In this document: piece after piece, positions 36,142 through 47,659 of the stretch
Position numbering within the stretch: the first letter of the stretch is position 1
Layout of the letters: each line of letters starts with the position of its first letter
Notes under the pieces: model-generated
What the model was told of the DNA's origin: nothing
Seen by the model: the letters and a program-made list of their open reading frames with translations, nothing else
Database searches by the model: none
DNA from: Lachnospiraceae bacterium
GTDB lineage: Bacteria > Bacillota > Clostridia > Lachnospirales > Lachnospiraceae
Direction of reading: 5' to 3'
Length of the DNA: 64,000 nucleotides
Assembly (NCBI GenBank): GCA_029006155.1
Contig: JAQXGF010000105.1
Span: forward strand, 33,933 to 97,932
Made by a program: the position numbers and the translations under genes

Positions 36142-36200
36142 AGTATACCATTCCGGCGAAAAAAAGTACAGAACAAAATCAAACATTTGTTCTGTACCTT
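36142..36200 (-). terminator. Terminator before uvrB, overlapping the uvrB promoter region
   Basis: AAGGTACAGAACAAA pairs with TTTTGTTCTGTACTT and is followed by TTTTTTT on the minus strand (36159-36200). It ends transcripts from the decayed peptidase locus. Just downstream, TATACT (36142-36147) is a good -10 box for uvrB; its -35 would lie in the T-rich terminator stem and is weak. Confidence 0.8.
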
Positions 36201-36240
36201 TTCCAACCGTTCTGTTCTATTGTTCTCTCGTTCAGGGCTT

Positions 36241-37132
36241 TTACTCCTCTTTCCGCTTCCGATACAGATACTCGTCCAGCTCTTTCCTGATCTTCTCCGG
36301 AATCGTGCGGGATACCGGGCAGATGGCGGCGTTGGCGAAGCGGCTTGTAAAGGTGGTGAGGAAGTCGATGTCTTTTTGCAGTTGCTTCATCGACAGGACT
36401 TCTTTTAAATCGTACCGGCAGTGGATCGGTGCGACATTGCCGCTGGCGGCACGCGCAAAAGATAAGGCCGGAACACCATGATCGGCAAACGGGGTAGAGT
36501 CGCTGGAGTAGACGCCGGTCTTTGACTCGACCGGGAAGCCGACCTCTGCTGCCATATACGTGATGTAATGAGAGAGCTTTTCCTCAGCGGATACACAGGC
36601 AATGAATTTGCCCATATACGTTCCGATCATGTCCAGATTGATAGGCGGACAGCCTCGCCGGAATGAATCGTCGCGCAGAGTACCTTTTTGCCATCTCCGA
36701 CGACTGCCTCGCGCAAGTCTCTCTGGTCAATATCGGTATGCGGATAATACCTGTTTCCATACTGGAAGAGGATCGCCTTTGCGCCCGCCTTCATCAGATC
36801 CTGATACGTAAAATACGTCACTCCGGTATCGAGCAGCACGATCTTGTCCGTTGCTCCGGCGATTGATACCGGATCGGTCCCCGGCATATAATATAGCTCG
36901 CCCTCCACGCTGCCACTGCCGCAGCACTGGCACGCCCGGCACTCGATCTCTTCGCCGTCCGCATACAGATGTGCTTCCTCAATGTCGCCCATTGGTACCC
37001 GGAAGCCTTCGATATGTGTCTTCGCCCCAAGTGCCTCACACTGCGCTTTCAAATACTCGGCTACCTGCAGTTCCTCTTTGTCCCACTCGTGTGGACAAAA
37101 TCGGTATCATCGAATATCTTCTGTAAATTCAT
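36241..37132 (-). pseudogene. Decayed M28-family aminopeptidase
   Basis: Three fragments of one peptidase remain. The reading frame starts MNLQKIFDDTDFVHTSGT at 37132. It shifts by one base near 37080 (ACAAAGAGG where ACAAAAGAGG would keep frame) and continues as EELQVAEYLKAQCEALGAK. After HSGEAVRL near 36640 the frame breaks and resumes as NLDMIGTYMGKFIA. The central part carrying most zinc-ligand residues of M28 peptidases is missing, which I estimate as 300-400 bp. The C-terminal fragment (SSDSTPFADHGVPALSF, VAPIHCRYD) is well preserved. High similarity to an intact family pattern and few scattered changes point to recent loss. Confidence 0.85.
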
Positions 37133-37211
37133 GTCATCTCTCTCCATTTTCCTTCACTAATAAATAGGCTCATCCCCACAAAAGGTCTGCGGAGCGCGCC
37201 TACCGCCTGGC

Positions 37212-37853
37212 CTAAACAGCCGACACATTGCCGGTAGCCCGCTTCACCACCTGCGCGGCTGCCCCCATAAAATGGCCAGTCAGGATCCCTGACAGAAATA
37301 CGAGCAGCACCGTGCCAATCCCAAACCGGCCACCCAAAAGCATCCCTGCCAGAATGAGCACTGCATCGCAGCATAAAATGACCAGATCCGTCTTTTTCTG
37401 CAACCGCACACTCAAATGGCGCAAAAATAATTCCATCGGGAGCGTACCGCTGTCGCTCTGCGTCAGAAGTGCTATGCCAAACGCCTGTAACAGACAGCAG
37501 GCAAACAGGACGAGCAGCCGTACCGGGAAGATCAGCTCCTCGCCGATCCAGCCAGCAAACAGCCGGAGAAAGCCTTCTAAAATCCAGCCTCCCAGAAACG
37601 CACACAGCAAAGAGCCGGACTGCGGCCGGCTGCGAAAAAAGAGCAGCACCGCAAGCAGAATCAGGCTGGCAATCATATACAGGATGCCATAGGAACTCCC
37701 CGTGCGCCGCATAAGCCCCTGCAGAAATACGTGAAACGGATCTGCGCCCAGCGCAGTGAGCAGCGCAAGCGCATTCGCAAGCTGCAGCAGCACAAGGCCG
37801 ACCGCCGCCAGCGAAAGCCGTATTCCTGTTTCCTGTATGCTTCGTTTCCTCAT
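37212..37853 (-). CDS. YczE/YyaS-family membrane protein
   Basis: 213 residues with five to six hydrophobic segments. The family hallmark is seen at LGADPFHVFLQGL in the first loop, and GTLPMELFLRH in a later one. YczE-type proteins are found in many Firmicutes and have no agreed function; one is linked to lipopeptide production in Bacillus. AAGGAG lies six bases before the ATG. A longer overlapping frame on the same strand (37129-37929) lacks any family resemblance and was rejected. A good promoter overlaps the end of niaR. Confidence 0.8.
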   Translation of the reverse strand: MRKRSIQETGIRLSLAAVGLVLLQLANALALLTALGADPFHVFLQGLMRRTGSSYGILYMIASLILLAVLLFFRSRPQSGSLLCAFLGGWILEGFLRLFAGWIGEELIFPVRLLVLFACCLLQAFGIALLTQSDSGTLPMELFLRHLSVRLQKKTDLVILCCDAVLILAGMLLGGRFGIGTVLLVFLSGILTGHFMGAAAQVVKRATGNVSAV

Positions 37854-37971
37854 CTCCTGCTCCTTCTACCTCGAAGTCTGCCTGCATCCGCCCCCGGTAT
37901 GCACTGTTTCCCGATCCTTTTTGTCTCATTTTGCGCGTATTTATTTACAGAATGTTGCGTTAATTTTTTCT

Positions 37972-38000
37972 AATATAACACATTTTACAAAATACGTCAA
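37972..38000 (-). promoter_or_regulatory. Sigma-A promoter of the yczE-like gene
   Basis: TTGACG (37995-38000), a 17-bp spacer and TATATT (37972-37977) on the minus strand. The -35 box overlaps the niaR stop codon, so the membrane protein is expressed separately from the ECF operon. Confidence 0.75.
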
Positions 38001-38554
38001 TTCTTCTCCTTTTCCTCCTCCCGAAAATTGACCGGTTCATAATCCTTCAGTTCTGCCAGAAACCCTCTTTCCTGCAATTTCTCCTGAATCAGATCCAGAA
38101 GTTTTTCCGATGGTGCACTTACCGTATGATAATGATAATCCGATGTAATCTTTTTTAACAGTGCAGAATGCCCGTTCTGCAAGTCCTGAAGAAATTCCCG
38201 GATATCGTTTCTGCTGGCAATCTGAAGATCTGCCCGGACAATTCCATAGACCTTATGATATACAAATACATCTTCCACACGCCCGCCATAATCCACAATC
38301 AGGTTCAGCTCCTCTTCCACTTCTTTATCGCTGTGGATGACTTTGAATACACGGCTGATCTTTTTCCCGCCTGCCAGCAGATATCCCTGACTGGTGGAAA
38401 GGATTTCATGGTCCTGTGCCCGCAGAAGTGCCATATCCTGCACAATCACCTGTCTGCTTACGTCGAATCTTTTCGACAGCTCTTTTCCGGAAAGCGGTGT
38501 GCTGCTCTCCGACAATATCTGAATGATTTTATTTCTTCTCTCGCTTCCATTCAT
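37997..38554 (-). CDS. niaR: NiaR-type transcriptional repressor (HTH plus 3H domain)
   Basis: 185 residues. The N-terminal winged HTH (LSGKELSKRFDVSRQVIVQDMALLR) is followed by the 3H domain, named for conserved histidines; candidates here include VYHKVYGIVRADL, NGHSALL and YHYHTVSAP. NiaR represses NAD-synthesis and niacin-uptake genes when nicotinic acid is plentiful. It overlaps the ATPase gene by four bases and is the last gene of the ECF transporter operon, so the pair is probably autoregulated and concerns a niacin-like substrate. The 3H family can also bind other ligands, so the effector is inferred. Confidence 0.85.
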   Translation of the reverse strand: MNGSERRNKIIQILSESSTPLSGKELSKRFDVSRQVIVQDMALLRAQDHEILSTSQGYLLAGGKKISRVFKVIHSDKEVEEELNLIVDYGGRVEDVFVYHKVYGIVRADLQIASRNDIREFLQDLQNGHSALLKKITSDYHYHTVSAPSEKLLDLIQEKLQERGFLAELKDYEPVNFREEEKEKN

Positions 38555-40206
38555 CTTCCGGCAAACCTCTCGATCAACTGTGTCATATATGGTTTCTGTA
38601 ATCTGGCTTCCTTTAATACCGCATCCCCTGCAAACACTTCCTCCGCAGTTCCGTCTGCCAGTATCGTTCCATGAGCCATGACGATCACACGTTCAAAGTT
38701 CTCCGCTACAAAATCCATGTCATGAAGAATCGCAACGACCAGCTTTCCAGCCCCGGAAAGCCGCTCGATCATCTCACCGATCCGTTTTTTCCCCGGATAG
38801 TCCTGTGCGATCGTCGGTTCATCCAGTATCACTACATCGGTATTCATCGCCACCACAGATGCAATGGCCACCATCTTTCGCTCATACATCTCCAGATCAT
38901 ACGGATTCTCTTTTTCCTTTCCGGACAGTCCCATCATCTCTAATGCTTTTAATGCCTTTTCCTTCGCTTCTTCCTGATTCATTCCAATATTCAGCGGGCC
39001 AAACATAACTTCGTCCAGAACATTGTATTTGAAAATCTGATCATCCGGATTCTGGAATACATACCCCACTTTTCCGGCCAGCATCGCTACGGTCTTTTTG
39101 GAGATATCTTCCTGGCCGAAATACACCGTTCCGGATACCGGCTTCAGTAAGCCTTTTAATAAACGGACCAGTGTCGTTTTCCCAGCTCCGTTTTGTCCGA
39201 TGATGGCGGTGGTTCTCTGATCCAGCGACAGGTGCAAATGCTCCAGCACCGGGACATGCTTCTGATAGGAAAAAGAAACATCTTCCATCTGGAACAGCGC
39301 CTCAGATCTCTGCGTCCGGGCTGTCCGCTTTCCTTCGGGTCGCACTCCCCTGATCCGATCCGTATCACAGCTCTGCTGTTCAAATAATGCGACCGTTGAC
39401 TCCAGCGTAACCGGATACGTCCCATCTGCATTCACCAGTCCCATCTGCTTACTGATGCGCACAAAGGCCGGTGGCTGAATACCCATTTCATTTAAATCAT
39501 CCCTTGCAAAGATCTTCTCCGGGGTGTCAAAATCCACCACTTTTCCATCCTGCATCAGGATCAGCCGGTCACAGTACTTTGCCATCTTTTCCAGCTTCTG
39601 TTCTACCATAATGATCGTCTTTCCCGTCCTGGAGAGCTGGTCAACCACACGGAATACCTCTTCCGTCCCTTCCGGATCCAGCTGAGAGGTGGGTTCATCC
39701 AGAATGATCACTTCCGGCTGCATGACCAGAATGCTGGCGATCGCCACCCGCTGCATCTGTCCACCGGACAGATCAAATGGATTGCGATCACGGTACTGCC
39801 AAATGTTCAGCTGCTTCAGCACCTTCTCGATCCGTGCCTTCATCTCCTCCCGCCGGATGCCCAGATTCTGAAGTCCGTAAGCGACTTCACCATAGACCGT
39901 GTCTCTCGCACCGGAAAGCTGATTAAACGGGTTCTGAAAAATCAGTCCCACATCCTCACACAGCTCCTGTACTGGTACTTTTTCTGCCAGACGCTCCTTT
40001 ATTTTCACCGATCCGCCATAGGCTCCATGGTAAAACTGTGGCACCAGCCCGATCATCGCCTGACATAAGGTACTTTTTCCCGCACCGTTCTGACCGACAA
40101 TTCCGATAAATTCACCTTTTTCAATCGAAAGTGTAATGCCGTTCAGGGCCAGATGATCTGCTCCCGGATATTTATATTTCAGATTTTCCATCGTAATGAT
40201 TGCCAT
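38551..40206 (-). CDS. ECF transporter double ATPase (EcfA-EcfA' fusion)
   Basis: 551 residues with two ATPase modules in one chain. Module 1 has Walker A GQNGAGKSTLC, signature DLSGGQMQR and Walker B VIILDEPTSQLD. Module 2 has Walker A GQNGAGKTTLV and Walker B VVILDEPT, but where LSGGQ should stand it reads DLEMYERKMVAIAS. So one of the two composite ATP sites looks degenerate. The start at 40206 has GGAGGG seven bases upstream and overlaps the ecfT stop codon. It powers the transporter with the EcfT and S proteins encoded upstream. Confidence 0.9.
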   Translation of the reverse strand: MAIITMENLKYKYPGADHLALNGITLSIEKGEFIGIVGQNGAGKSTLCQAMIGLVPQFYHGAYGGSVKIKERLAEKVPVQELCEDVGLIFQNPFNQLSGARDTVYGEVAYGLQNLGIRREEMKARIEKVLKQLNIWQYRDRNPFDLSGGQMQRVAIASILVMQPEVIILDEPTSQLDPEGTEEVFRVVDQLSRTGKTIIMVEQKLEKMAKYCDRLILMQDGKVVDFDTPEKIFARDDLNEMGIQPPAFVRISKQMGLVNADGTYPVTLESTVALFEQQSCDTDRIRGVRPEGKRTARTQRSEALFQMEDVSFSYQKHVPVLEHLHLSLDQRTTAIIGQNGAGKTTLVRLLKGLLKPVSGTVYFGQEDISKKTVAMLAGKVGYVFQNPDDQIFKYNVLDEVMFGPLNIGMNQEEAKEKALKALEMMGLSGKEKENPYDLEMYERKMVAIASVVAMNTDVVILDEPTIAQDYPGKKRIGEMIERLSGAGKLVVAILHDMDFVAENFERVIVMAHGTILADGTAEEVFAGDAVLKEARLQKPYMTQLIERFAGR

Positions 40207-40970
40207 TACAGTACCCTCCAGACAATGGTAATGATCATAAGCACGACCAGAATCACACGGATCACCGGATCCCATTTGTATTTTGGCCGGTCATACAGCC
40301 AGGTCTTCTTCTGCTTTCTTCCAAATCCGCGCACATCCAGTGCAATGGCACGCTCTCTGGTATTGATCAGGGAGCTCATCACCACCGGTGAAATCAGCGG
40401 CAGAAACGCTTTGGTTCTTACCAGCAGATTGCCCTCTGTCTCCATCCCACGGCTTCGCTGCGCATCCGTAATCGTATCTTTCGTTGCCATCATCTGTGGC
40501 AAAATCTGAAATACGGAATTGATCACATATCCAAACTTCGGAGAAAATCCGCTTTTTTCCAGTTCATCCACGAATTCCTGTGGAGAGGTGGTCAATACAA
40601 ATATGCCAAAGGAGAGAAGCATATTCAGGATATTGCAGCCTATTCTGGTGGCAAAGAGTGTCCCCTCTTTATAAAACGTAATGATCCCAACCGAAAACAG
40701 GACAGTTTCATTGTTGTGATTGAAAAGTCCCTGAATCAAAAAAATAACAACAATTAAGGTAAAAGAGAACGCTACCAGCGGCAGTGCCCTCTTCAGAATT
40801 TTTCCACTGGCCAGCAAAAGCAAACTGCTTACAATCATAACAGGGAAAAGCCAAAGCTTTCCCCCTGTCAATGGAATCATAATTGCTGTCAGAATATATA
40901 ATAACTTCGTATACGGGTGCATTTTATTTAACCAGGAACCCTGATCGATATATAAACTGATATTTTTCAT
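40206..40970 (-). CDS. ecfT: ECF transporter transmembrane coupling protein EcfT
   Basis: 254 residues with about five hydrophobic segments. The C-terminal cytoplasmic helices carry the coupling motifs with Ala-Arg-Gly-type patterns, here DAQRSRGMETEG and IALDVRGFGRK. EcfT connects the ATPases to the substrate-binding S protein. It is immediately flanked by the ATPase (overlap of one base) and the S component (stop and start overlapping). Confidence 0.9.
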   Translation of the reverse strand: MKNISLYIDQGSWLNKMHPYTKLLYILTAIMIPLTGGKLWLFPVMIVSSLLLLASGKILKRALPLVAFSFTLIVVIFLIQGLFNHNNETVLFSVGIITFYKEGTLFATRIGCNILNMLLSFGIFVLTTSPQEFVDELEKSGFSPKFGYVINSVFQILPQMMATKDTITDAQRSRGMETEGNLLVRTKAFLPLISPVVMSSLINTRERAIALDVRGFGRKQKKTWLYDRPKYKWDPVIRVILVVLMIITIVWRVL

Positions 40971-41572
40971 TAATCCAATCTCTCTATTTCTGCATTTACA
41001 TCATACAACGCGGTCAGCTTCTTTGGAAGTCCTTTTAAGATCAGGTAAACAATAATCAGTGTCAGTATCTTATCCGGTACGTCTACCACGATTTCATCTA
41101 AAAAGGAACCGATTCCTACGGCCATTCCGGAAGCCTGTGTAGCTGCAAATACCGCATCGCCCCATACGTTACCGGTCGTTCCGCCCCAGAACAGGATGTT
41201 CAGCGGTGTGGAAATGCATACAGCTGCCAGGCCGCCGCCAAGGGCACATACAAAGGACTTTGGAAATGTCTTCATGAAGCCCATCCGTGCAAGAATCCCC
41301 ACAACCAGACCGATCCCCAGACTGGTAAGCGCGTAAATCAGTGTAATATTGTCTCCCGTGGTCAGTCCATAGATCAGGTTATTCGCTGCTCCGCAGATCG
41401 CGCCAATCACCGGCCCGCCAAGACAAGCACCGATACAGGTTCCGATGCAGTCCAGCCAGAGTGGCAGTTTCAGAAGGGATGCGAATAACTTTCCCAGATA
41501 GTTGATTCCGATGCATGCCGGAATGAGTACAATTGTAGCTGTCGTCAGTTTGGTTTTAAAAATTTTTCCCAT
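40970..41572 (-). CDS. ECF transporter substrate-binding (S) component
   Basis: 200 residues, five to six membrane segments, glycine- and alanine-rich. The N-terminus MGKIFKTKLTTATIVLIP and loops such as GACLGGPVIGAICGAANNL look like an S component of the ECF family. Conservation is too low to read the vitamin from sequence. Co-transcription with niaR suggests nicotinic acid or a related NAD precursor. GGAAGGAAC precedes the ATG. It is the first gene of the ecfS-ecfT-ecfA-niaR operon. Confidence 0.82.
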   Translation of the reverse strand: MGKIFKTKLTTATIVLIPACIGINYLGKLFASLLKLPLWLDCIGTCIGACLGGPVIGAICGAANNLIYGLTTGDNITLIYALTSLGIGLVVGILARMGFMKTFPKSFVCALGGGLAAVCISTPLNILFWGGTTGNVWGDAVFAATQASGMAVGIGSFLDEIVVDVPDKILTLIIVYLILKGLPKKLTALYDVNAEIERLD

Positions 41573-41633
41573 GTTCCTTCCCTTTCCGTTTGTGCAGTTT
41601 GCACATTCACGTGGTCTTCCTTTATTTGATATC

Positions 41634-41699
41634 TGTCATTTCAGGTGACAAGACATCAGACCTGACAGCTACTTTACACCTGATTACAAGAAATGTCAA
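41634..41699 (-). promoter_or_regulatory. Promoter and candidate NiaR operator of the ECF-niaR operon
   Basis: TTGACA (41694-41699), a 17-bp spacer and TAAAGT (41671-41676). Over and just below the promoter lie CACCTG (41677-41682), CAGACCTGACAG (41658-41669) and TGTCATTTCAGGTGACA (41634-41650), a partly dyad cluster. A repressor bound there would block transcription. The CAGGTG half-site arrangement matches the hairpin at 2898-2948. That NiaR is the binder is inferred. Confidence 0.65.
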
Positions 41700-41733
41700 C
41701 TATTGGCGCAATTTCCTGTAATCGGGCGGTAAC

Positions 41734-41774
41734 AAAAATACCCGGTCAGTTCTAAAACGAACAGATCCGGGTAT
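41734..41774 (-). terminator. Intrinsic terminator of the atp operon
   Basis: ATACCCGG (41738-41745) and CCGGGTAT (41767-41774) form a perfect 8-bp stem followed by TTTTTG on the minus strand, 57 bases past the atpC stop. Confidence 0.85.
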
Positions 41775-41830
41775 CCTGATATTCTGCTTGCAGCTGTCAC
41801 CGGGAATTTCAGACCCGGCGCCTCTACTGC

Positions 41831-42247
41831 CTACAGATTGATATGTGACCGCTGCTTCTCCTTCAGTCTGGAAACCGCGCGCGCCAGCGACGCCCTGGAC
41901 ATCCGGTATTCATAGACCGACTGTTTCTGCCGCAGCTGTTCCTCCGCGCGCTCCTTGGCCTCTTTTGCACGGATTTCGTCGATGTCTTCCGGCCGTTCTG
42001 CAGAATCGACCAGAATCGTCACACGGTTGTTTGCCGTCTGTGCCACACCGGCTCCGACGACCGCGTACTGCCACGTGCCATCCGGCTTCTTAAAACGAAG
42101 CTCCCCCGGACGCACCGCCACGACCATCTCCTCATGTTTTGCCATGAACGCATACTCGCCATCCAGTCCCGGAAGAATCACGATCTCGGTCATGCCATTG
42201 TAAAATACTTTATCACTGGCCACGATTCTAAGATGAAATTCTGCCAT
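41831..42247 (-). CDS. atpC: ATP synthase F1 subunit epsilon
   Basis: 138 residues: the N-terminal beta-barrel (FHLRIVASDKVFYNGMTEIVILPGLDGEYAFMAKH-type opening) and the C-terminal helical hairpin (IRAKEAKERAEEQLRQKQS). Epsilon couples the gamma shaft to the c-ring and can inhibit ATP hydrolysis. It is the last atp gene, 48 bases after atpD, followed by a terminator. Confidence 0.95.
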   Translation of the reverse strand: MAEFHLRIVASDKVFYNGMTEIVILPGLDGEYAFMAKHEEMVVAVRPGELRFKKPDGTWQYAVVGAGVAQTANNRVTILVDSAERPEDIDEIRAKEAKERAEEQLRQKQSVYEYRMSRASLARAVSRLKEKQRSHINL

Positions 42248-42295
42248 AATTCCCGCTCCTTCTTTCAGGTTCTGCCCCAGATGCGAAGACAGTCC

Positions 42296-44636
<2,341 letters not shown>

Positions 44637-44671
44637 CCGCTCACCACCTTTTCTGTCTTTTACTCTGGTTC

Positions 44672-46699
44672 TTATGCATTCTGGCTTTTCTGGGTGGTTG
44701 CGAATTCTTTTGCTGCCTCTACGATACGGGTGCGCAGCTCATCCGGCAGATCTCCGGTCGTCTCCAGCTCATGTACGATCTCGGAATGAACCTCATGGAA
44801 CCATGCAAGCATTTTTCCCTGATAAGCTTTGATCTCCGGCACCGGGACATCCATCATCGTCTTTCCGGTCGCCGCAACAAGTGTGATGACCTGCTCTGCC
44901 ATCGAGAGCGGCTGGCCAAGCGGCTGCTTCAAAAGCTCCATCAGGCAACGTCCATACTGCAGCTGCTCCTTGGTCGCTGCATCCAGATCGGAGCTGAACT
45001 GGGTAAATACCTCCATCTCACGATACTGAGCCAGATCGATACGGATGCTTCCTGCTGCCTTCTTCATCGCCTTCGTCTGTGCCGCACCGCCGACACGGGA
45101 GACAGACAGACCGACGTTGACCGCCGGACGCATACCGGAGAAGAACAGATCACTCTCCAGGAAAATCTGGCCATCGGTAATGGAAATGACATTCGTCGGG
45201 ATATACGCGGATACATCGCCCGCCTGTGTCTCGATGATCGGCAGCGCCGTAATCGAACCGCCGCCATTTTCCTCATTCAGCCGGCTAGAACGCTCCAGCA
45301 GTCTGGAATGCAGATAGAACACGTCGCCCGGATATGCCTCACGTCCCGGAGAACGCTCCAGCAGAAGGGACAGCGCACGGTATGCCACCGCATGCTTGGA
45401 AAGATCGTCGTATACGATCAGCACATCCTTGCCCTGATGCATGAAATATTCTGCCAGCGCCGTACCGGAATACGGAGCGATGTACTGCAGCGGGGCCGGA
45501 TCGGAAGCCGTCGCCGCAACGACGATCGTGTAGCTGTCTGCTTCCTGCTTTTTCAATGTATTGACCAGCTTTGCGATCGTGGACGCCTTCTGGCCGATTG
45601 CCACGTAAATACAGATGACACCTTTTCCCTTCTGGTTCAGAATCGCATCCATCGCGATCGAGGTCTTACCAGTCTGACGGTCGCCAATGATCACCTCACG
45701 CTGTCCACGGCCAATCGGGAACATCGAGTCAATCGACAGAATTCCGGTCTCCAGCGGAACGCCGACCGATTTACGCTCTACGATACCCGGGGCCTCCTCC
45801 TCGATCGGGCGGTACCCTGCCGCTGTAATTTTTCCTTTTCCGTCAATCGGTGCACCCAGCGGATCGACGACTCTTCCAAGGAAGCCATCTCCGACCGGAA
45901 GACCAGCCTTTTTGCAGGTACGCATCGCTCTGGTGCCCTCACGGATGCCGGTGTCTCTTCCAAACAGAATGCAGCATACCTCATCTCTTCGGATATCCTG
46001 CACCATACCACGCACCCCGTTATCGAAGATGATGATCTCTCCGTACATCGCATGATCCAGTCCGTCGATGTTTGCGATTCCGTCACCGACGTAGCTGACG
46101 ACACCTACCTCCTGCTCCTTCGCCTCGAGGTCAAAATTTTCGATCTCGCTTTTCAGGATGGAGATGATGCCCTGCAGGCTCTGTCCCTGCGGGGTCTGCG
46201 TCTGTTCGATGCGCTCCTTTACCTGATCGACTCTTCCTTTGTCCGACCAGTCATATTCTTTTCCGTCAATGGCAAGTATGAAGCCGCCGCCAAGGGACGG
46301 ATCTTCCTTCTTCTGAAAATCAACGTTCTCTGCTCCGCTCTTTTTCCGGACGAACTCTTCGATCCGTGCGAGCTGTTCCTCGCTCGGAGCCGTCACATAG
46401 CGCAGGGTCGCCTTTACATAATCCTTATGCTCCGGCGTCCGATTGCGGTATGCCTCGCAGATGTCCGGAAACAGGGTAATCGCATCCTCATCGCAGAGCA
46501 GCTTTAAAAAGCTCCGGATCTCTGTCGGGAATACCCGGTCGATGACATTGTGTTTTGCTGTCAGTTCATTCGCCGGGTTGGAAAAATCCTGCATAATTTC
46601 CGGAACCGCCTCAAAGATCCCCTGCGTCTGTTCGAGCACGCTGGCGGAGATGCCAAGGCTTCCTGCCATTTTTGCATATTTATCTATATCCTGTACCAT
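44672..46699 (-). CDS. atpA: ATP synthase delta-alpha fusion protein
   Basis: 675 residues in one uninterrupted frame. Residues 1 to about 164 are the delta (OSCP) subunit ([11 protein letters not shown] opening, [25 protein letters not shown] ending). A linker of about ten residues (QTQTPQGQ) leads into alpha, starting near [16 protein letters not shown]. Alpha has Walker [17 protein letters not shown], the arginine-finger region and normal length. No stop, frameshift or internal start with a ribosome-binding site was seen at the junction. Separate atpH is absent from the operon. Three alpha per F1 would mean three delta domains unless the chain is processed. Confidence 0.95.
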   Translation of the reverse strand: MVQDIDKYAKMAGSLGISASVLEQTQGIFEAVPEIMQDFSNPANELTAKHNVIDRVFPTEIRSFLKLLCDEDAITLFPDICEAYRNRTPEHKDYVKATLRYVTAPSEEQLARIEEFVRKKSGAENVDFQKKEDPSLGGGFILAIDGKEYDWSDKGRVDQVKERIEQTQTPQGQSLQGIISILKSEIENFDLEAKEQEVGVVSYVGDGIANIDGLDHAMYGEIIIFDNGVRGMVQDIRRDEVCCILFGRDTGIREGTRAMRTCKKAGLPVGDGFLGRVVDPLGAPIDGKGKITAAGYRPIEEEAPGIVERKSVGVPLETGILSIDSMFPIGRGQREVIIGDRQTGKTSIAMDAILNQKGKGVICIYVAIGQKASTIAKLVNTLKKQEADSYTIVVAATASDPAPLQYIAPYSGTALAEYFMHQGKDVLIVYDDLSKHAVAYRALSLLLERSPGREAYPGDVFYLHSRLLERSSRLNEENGGGSITALPIIETQAGDVSAYIPTNVISITDGQIFLESDLFFSGMRPAVNVGLSVSRVGGAAQTKAMKKAAGSIRIDLAQYREMEVFTQFSSDLDAATKEQLQYGRCLMELLKQPLGQPLSMAEQVITLVAATGKTMMDVPVPEIKAYQGKMLAWFHEVHSEIVHELETTGDLPDELRTRIVEAAKEFATTQKSQNA

Positions 46700-46726
46700 A
46701 ATTCACTCTCCATGCAAACCGTTCTG

Positions 46727-47209
46727 TTATGCTTCCTTCGTCTCTGCAAGGAACTTGTCATATAAGGCACGGTCGCTCTCCTTTGCATCCTTCATCGCTA
46801 CCATACGGGCTGCTGCTGTCACAACCATATCCCGGACAGCTGCATCGGCCTGCTGCATAGCCGCTGCCTTCTCGTTTTCCGCGTCTGTCTTTGCCTTCTC
46901 GACAATTCCGTCTGCTTTATCCTTCGCTTCTGAGACAATACGTCCGTACTCTGCAGAAGCTTCCTGTCTTGCCTCTGCGACGATCCGCTTTTTCTCGTCC
47001 TCTGCGCCTCGTACCAGCGCATCGTAATGCTCCTGACTCTCCTTCGCCTCTGCCTTCTGGCGATCCGCCTCTGCAAACTGCGCATCGGCAGCCTGCTGGC
47101 GCTTTTCCAGAATCGCATTGACCGGCTTGAAGAGGAAGCGTTTCATCAGTAAATATAAAATAATCAGGTTAATAATATTAAAAAGTATATTCCAGTCTAA
47201 CCGGAGCAC
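46727..47209 (-). CDS. atpF: ATP synthase Fo subunit b
   Basis: 160 residues. One N-terminal membrane helix (ILFNIINLIILYLLMKRFLF) and a long charged, alanine-rich coiled coil typical of the peripheral stalk. It lies between atpE and the delta-alpha gene, the usual position. It would connect Fo to the delta part of the fusion protein. Confidence 0.95.
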   Translation of the reverse strand: MLRLDWNILFNIINLIILYLLMKRFLFKPVNAILEKRQQAADAQFAEADRQKAEAKESQEHYDALVRGAEDEKKRIVAEARQEASAEYGRIVSEAKDKADGIVEKAKTDAENEKAAAMQQADAAVRDMVVTAAARMVAMKDAKESDRALYDKFLAETKEA

Positions 47210-47258
47210 CTGAATTCACCTTCCTTTCGTTTGTTAAAGGGGCTGCTGCACCGCACTA

Positions 47259-47483
47259 TTATTTCAGCATCATGATTATTAATAATGCGATTACGAATCC
47301 GTAAATAGCGGTTGCCTCGGCCAGTGCACATCCGAGAAGAAGCAGCTTACTGATCTTGCCCTCTGCTTCCGGCTGTCTTGCTACAGCATCTGCTGCCTTT
47401 GCGGTTGCGATTCCGATACCGATACCTGCGCCAATACCTGTCAATACTGCGATACCTGCTCCAATTGCGATTAATGTGCTCAT
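47259..47483 (-). CDS. atpE: ATP synthase Fo subunit c
   Basis: 74 residues, two membrane helices joined by the conserved ARQPEAEGK loop. The ion-binding carboxylate is in [10 protein letters not shown]. Compared with Na+-type c subunits (Gln in helix 1, Glu-Ser-Thr in helix 2), this one has Ile at the Gln position ([10 protein letters not shown]) and Ala at the Ser position. That predicts proton coupling. It starts after a 175-bp spacer that contains two repeated hairpins. Confidence 0.96.
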   Translation of the reverse strand: MSTLIAIGAGIAVLTGIGAGIGIGIATAKAADAVARQPEAEGKISKLLLLGCALAEATAIYGFVIALLIIMMLK

Positions 47484-47563
47484 ACGTTTACTCTCCTTTT
47501 CTTTTTTGGTGTCTGCACGGTGGATTCTGTATTTTTCTGTGCAGATTTAGTTGCTTACTTTTC

Positions 47564-47659
47564 CGGCTTTCCCGGCCGGATCTTCGATCCGGCGATGCCG
47601 CTACTACCTGTCTGTCTTTCATTTCTCGGCTCTCCCGGCCGGATCAAAGATCCGGCGAT
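47564..47659. repeat. Two tandem hairpin repeats between atpB and atpE
   Basis: Copies at 47564-47596 and 47627-47659 are about 33 bp each and nearly identical outside the loop: CGGCTNTCCCGGCCGGATC, a 3-nt loop (TTC or AAA) and GATCCGGCGAT. Each can fold into a GCCGGATC/GATCCGGC hairpin. The second abuts the atpB stop codon. There is no U-tract, so they are not clear terminators; they may set the relative level of atpE mRNA. Confidence 0.8.

Noticed and set aside
37129..37929. 266-codon minus-strand frame overlapping the YczE-like gene
   Set aside because: It has no recognisable family pattern and is full of Arg/Cys/Gly as expected of a shifted GC-rich membrane gene. The 37212-37853 frame has YczE motifs and a good ribosome-binding site.
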